Shown here one piece after another: positions 61,445 to 64,000 of a stretch of 64,000 nt of DNA (position 1 is its first letter; the number at the start of each line of letters is the position of its first letter). Under the pieces are notes generated by a model that worked only from the letters and a program-made list of their open reading frames with translations, had not been told where the DNA came from and made no database searches. The stretch comes from Candidatus Anaerobiospirillum pullistercoris (GTDB lineage Bacteria; Pseudomonadota; Gammaproteobacteria; Enterobacterales; Succinivibrionaceae), in contig DXEV01000130.1 in assembly GCA_019114785.1 (NCBI GenBank), positions 1 to 64,000 on the forward strand. The letters run 5' to 3'. The translations under genes were made by a program, and so were the position numbers.

Positions 61445-63115
61445 ATGGAAGAGAAGATTCCACGCAATTTTATTACTGACATCATCGATGAAGACCTCAA
61501 AGAGGGCCGTTGTGATCACGTGGCAACCAGATTCCCTCCAGAGCCTAACGGCTATCTGCATATTGGCCACGCCAAGAGCATTTGCTTAAACTTTGGTTTA
61601 GCTCGTGACTACCAAGGCACCTGCAATCTGCGCTTTGATGACACCAATCCAGTTAAAGAGGATATGGAGTACATTGAGTCCATCAAGCGTGATGTGCAGT
61701 GGTTAGGCTTCCAATGGTCAGGTGAAGTCCGTCACTCCTCAGACTATTTTGATCGTCTTTATGGCTATGCCATTGAACTCATTAAAAAGGGTCTGGCTTA
61801 TGTAGATGAGCTTTCCCCTGATGAGATCCGTGAGTATCGTGGCACTTTAAAAGAGCCAGGTAAGAACAGTCCATATCGCGACCGCTCAGTAGAAGAGAAC
61901 TTAGCCTTATTCGAGAAGATGAAGAATGGCGAGTTTGCTGAGGGTAAGGCTTGCTTGCGTGCCAAGATTGATATGGCCTCTAACTTCATCTGCATGCGTG
62001 ATCCTGTGATCTATCGTGTGCGTTTTGCTCACCATGCAGTTACAGGTGACAAGTGGTGCATTTACCCAATGTACGACTTCACTCACTGTATTTCTGACGC
62101 CATCGAGCACATCTCTCACTCTATCTGCACCTTAGAGTTCCAAGACAACCGTCGTTTATACGATTGGGTGTTAGATAACATCACTATCGACTGCCATCCA
62201 CATCAGTATGAGATGAGCCGCCTCAACTTAGAGTACTCCATTACCTCTAAGCGTAAGCTCAACTTACTGGTGTCCGAGGGCTATGTTGATGGTTGGGACG
62301 ATCCACGTTTAACCACTATCTCTGGTTTACGTCGTCGTGGCTATACTCCAGCTTCTATTCGTGAGTTCTGCCGTCGTATTGGTGTGACCAAGCAAGACAA
62401 CACTGTGGAGATGACTGCTTTAGAGTCATGTGTGCGTGAGGACTTAAATGCCAATGCCCCACGAGTGATGGCTGTGATGCACCCACTGCGCTTAGTGATC
62501 GATAACTACGGTGAAGAGGGCGTAACTGCCACTTCCTTTAATGTGCCTTACTTCCAAGACAAGCCAGAGTTAGGTAGCCGTGAGGTTTCCTTCTCGTCGG
62601 AGCTCTTTATTGAGGAAGAGGATTTCCGTGAGGAAGCCAATAAGAGCTACAAGCGCTTGAAGTTAGGTGGCTTAGTGCGTTTACGTCATGGCTACATCGT
62701 TAAGGCCACTTCCTGCGAAAAGGACGAGAATGGCAAGGTCACATGTGTGCACGTTGAGGCCATTCCTAACTCTATCGGCTGTGATGTCGAGGGCTGCAAG
62801 CCAAAGGGCGTGATCCACTTTGTGGATGCTAAGAACTACTTTGATGGTAAGGTCATGCTGTACCAGAATCTGTTTAATGATCCAAATCCTGGTGCTGCTG
62901 AGGACTTCTTAGCTTGTGTCAATAAGGATTCAGTTGAGGTGATTGAGCATGCTGCCTTAGAGCGCTCGTTACAGCAGGCTAAGGTTGGCGATCACTTCCA
63001 ATTTGAGCGTGTGGGCTATTTCTGCGTTGATTCTAAGAACTCGCAAGAAAATGCTCCAGTATTCAATCTAACGGTGGCTTTGCGCGAGACTAAAAAAGAA
63101 AAAGCTCAGGCCTAA
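61445..63115 (+). CDS. glnS: Glutaminyl-tRNA synthetase
   Basis: [43 protein letters not shown]. Confidence 0.98.
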   Translation: MEEKIPRNFITDIIDEDLKEGRCDHVATRFPPEPNGYLHIGHAKSICLNFGLARDYQGTCNLRFDDTNPVKEDMEYIESIKRDVQWLGFQWSGEVRHSSDYFDRLYGYAIELIKKGLAYVDELSPDEIREYRGTLKEPGKNSPYRDRSVEENLALFEKMKNGEFAEGKACLRAKIDMASNFICMRDPVIYRVRFAHHAVTGDKWCIYPMYDFTHCISDAIEHISHSICTLEFQDNRRLYDWVLDNITIDCHPHQYEMSRLNLEYSITSKRKLNLLVSEGYVDGWDDPRLTTISGLRRRGYTPASIREFCRRIGVTKQDNTVEMTALESCVREDLNANAPRVMAVMHPLRLVIDNYGEEGVTATSFNVPYFQDKPELGSREVSFSSELFIEEEDFREEANKSYKRLKLGGLVRLRHGYIVKATSCEKDENGKVTCVHVEAIPNSIGCDVEGCKPKGVIHFVDAKNYFDGKVMLYQNLFNDPNPGAAEDFLACVNKDSVEVIEHAALERSLQQAKVGDHFQFERVGYFCVDSKNSQENAPVFNLTVALRETKKEKAQA

Positions 63116-63386
63116 CCACCAGCTCTAAGAGGCAGAGGATCAAAGGATCTGTCTCTTAAAGTCTTGGCGGCTTGGCCGCCTTGCCTCACGCAGTCCATGC
63201 CGTGGTTGTCACGCATGCAGGCCATGCCATGGTATGCCATGGCATACCGACTATGTCGGCCACGCCACGCGTGGACTCGTTGGCCTCTACCTCTTGTTAC
63301 GTTCTTAGTGGGCTCAAAACTGACCCCTAGCTGGGACAAGAGGGAGTAGGGGCGGAGGCTGTCGCTGATTTCGAGGAGACTTTGCT

Positions 63387-63848
63387 ATGTCTGATAACGC
63401 TGACGATTTTGAGAAAAGAAACGAGCCACTTGCCCCACCTCCTGGTTCTGATTATGAAGTGCCTTTTATCCTGCACTCGGATTCGCCATTAGAGCGTGCT
63501 TTTGATAAGGCAGAGCACTGGGTCAAAGTTGGTGTGCGTCCAGACCACATCTTCTTAGACGATCGCAATATTTCTGTGATCAATTTCCACAAGATCATGA
63601 AAGACCCACTGCTGGCTCAAGCTGGTGTGGAGCGTTATGTGGATTTCCGCTGCTCGCTGACTTTATCTGAGACTGATGTTGATGCTGTGTTCTCGTCGGT
63701 GTGCTATTACGAGCCTGACTGTGAGCCAGTATTTATCAATCAGTACGATCCTGAGTTGAGCTCCATTAAGGAAGTGCTGAACATGGTGGCAGAGAACCTC
63801 TTTACTTACTTAAAGAAGCCACTGCTGCGCTCTAACTCTGGTTTCTAG
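63387..63848 (+). CDS. Conserved-looking hypothetical protein
   Basis: 153 aa uninterrupted ORF directed from glnS; AGGAGA upstream (gaggagactttgctATG); family not recognised. Confidence 0.65.
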   Translation: MSDNADDFEKRNEPLAPPPGSDYEVPFILHSDSPLERAFDKAEHWVKVGVRPDHIFLDDRNISVINFHKIMKDPLLAQAGVERYVDFRCSLTLSETDVDAVFSSVCYYEPDCEPVFINQYDPELSSIKEVLNMVAENLFTYLKKPLLRSNSGF

Positions 63849-64000
63849 TGATCTAAGAGCTACCCCAACTCTGAGGTAGCTTCTATCTTCCTCACACTGT
63901 CCCGCCATTAAGCTAGCTAGCTTGCGTCTTCACCACGGCGGGACGGCCATGCGTCCCAACCCTTCTTATCCCCAGCGCAAAATTCTCCTGTTTGTTTCTC

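Noticed and set aside
1-64000. CRISPR array, tRNA or rRNA genes
   Set aside because: No regularly spaced repeat-spacer units and no recognisable tRNA/rRNA signatures on reading.

Overview
This 64 kb window looks like a gammaproteobacterial chromosome, possibly Succinivibrionaceae/Aeromonadales-like; that placement is inference from gene content and style only. It is mostly conserved housekeeping neighbourhoods: lspA/ispH; prfC-tatD-like-serB-radA; yjaG-rsd-purDH-hupA; pgm; fliK...fliLMNOPQR; maoP-like; glnS. Accessory modules are interleaved: (i) an alpha-galactoside cassette (GPH symporter, GH36, LacI regulator) between lspA and ispH; (ii) a type I restriction-modification operon hsdM-hsdS-hsdR; (iii) a second sugar cassette (aldose epimerase, ROK regulator, DUF5107/TPR protein, MFS sugar porter) between fliK and fliL. 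No rRNA, tRNA, CRISPR array or intact transposon was recognised. The observations most worth checking are: a recurring 13-mer GGGGCGGGCGCTG (four exact copies, one 11-nt copy and one near copy); a possible IS200/IS605 right-end/omegaRNA-like scar upstream of the LacI gene; a pgm leader with mutually exclusive hairpins and a 10-codon ORF; a palindrome/hairpin-rich intergenic class including an exactly 20-bp-periodic triple repeat at the fliM stop codon; a YjaG homologue with a histidine-rich tail; and two small-protein candidates. Nothing here is proven to be a new system; several signals are unexplained and testable.
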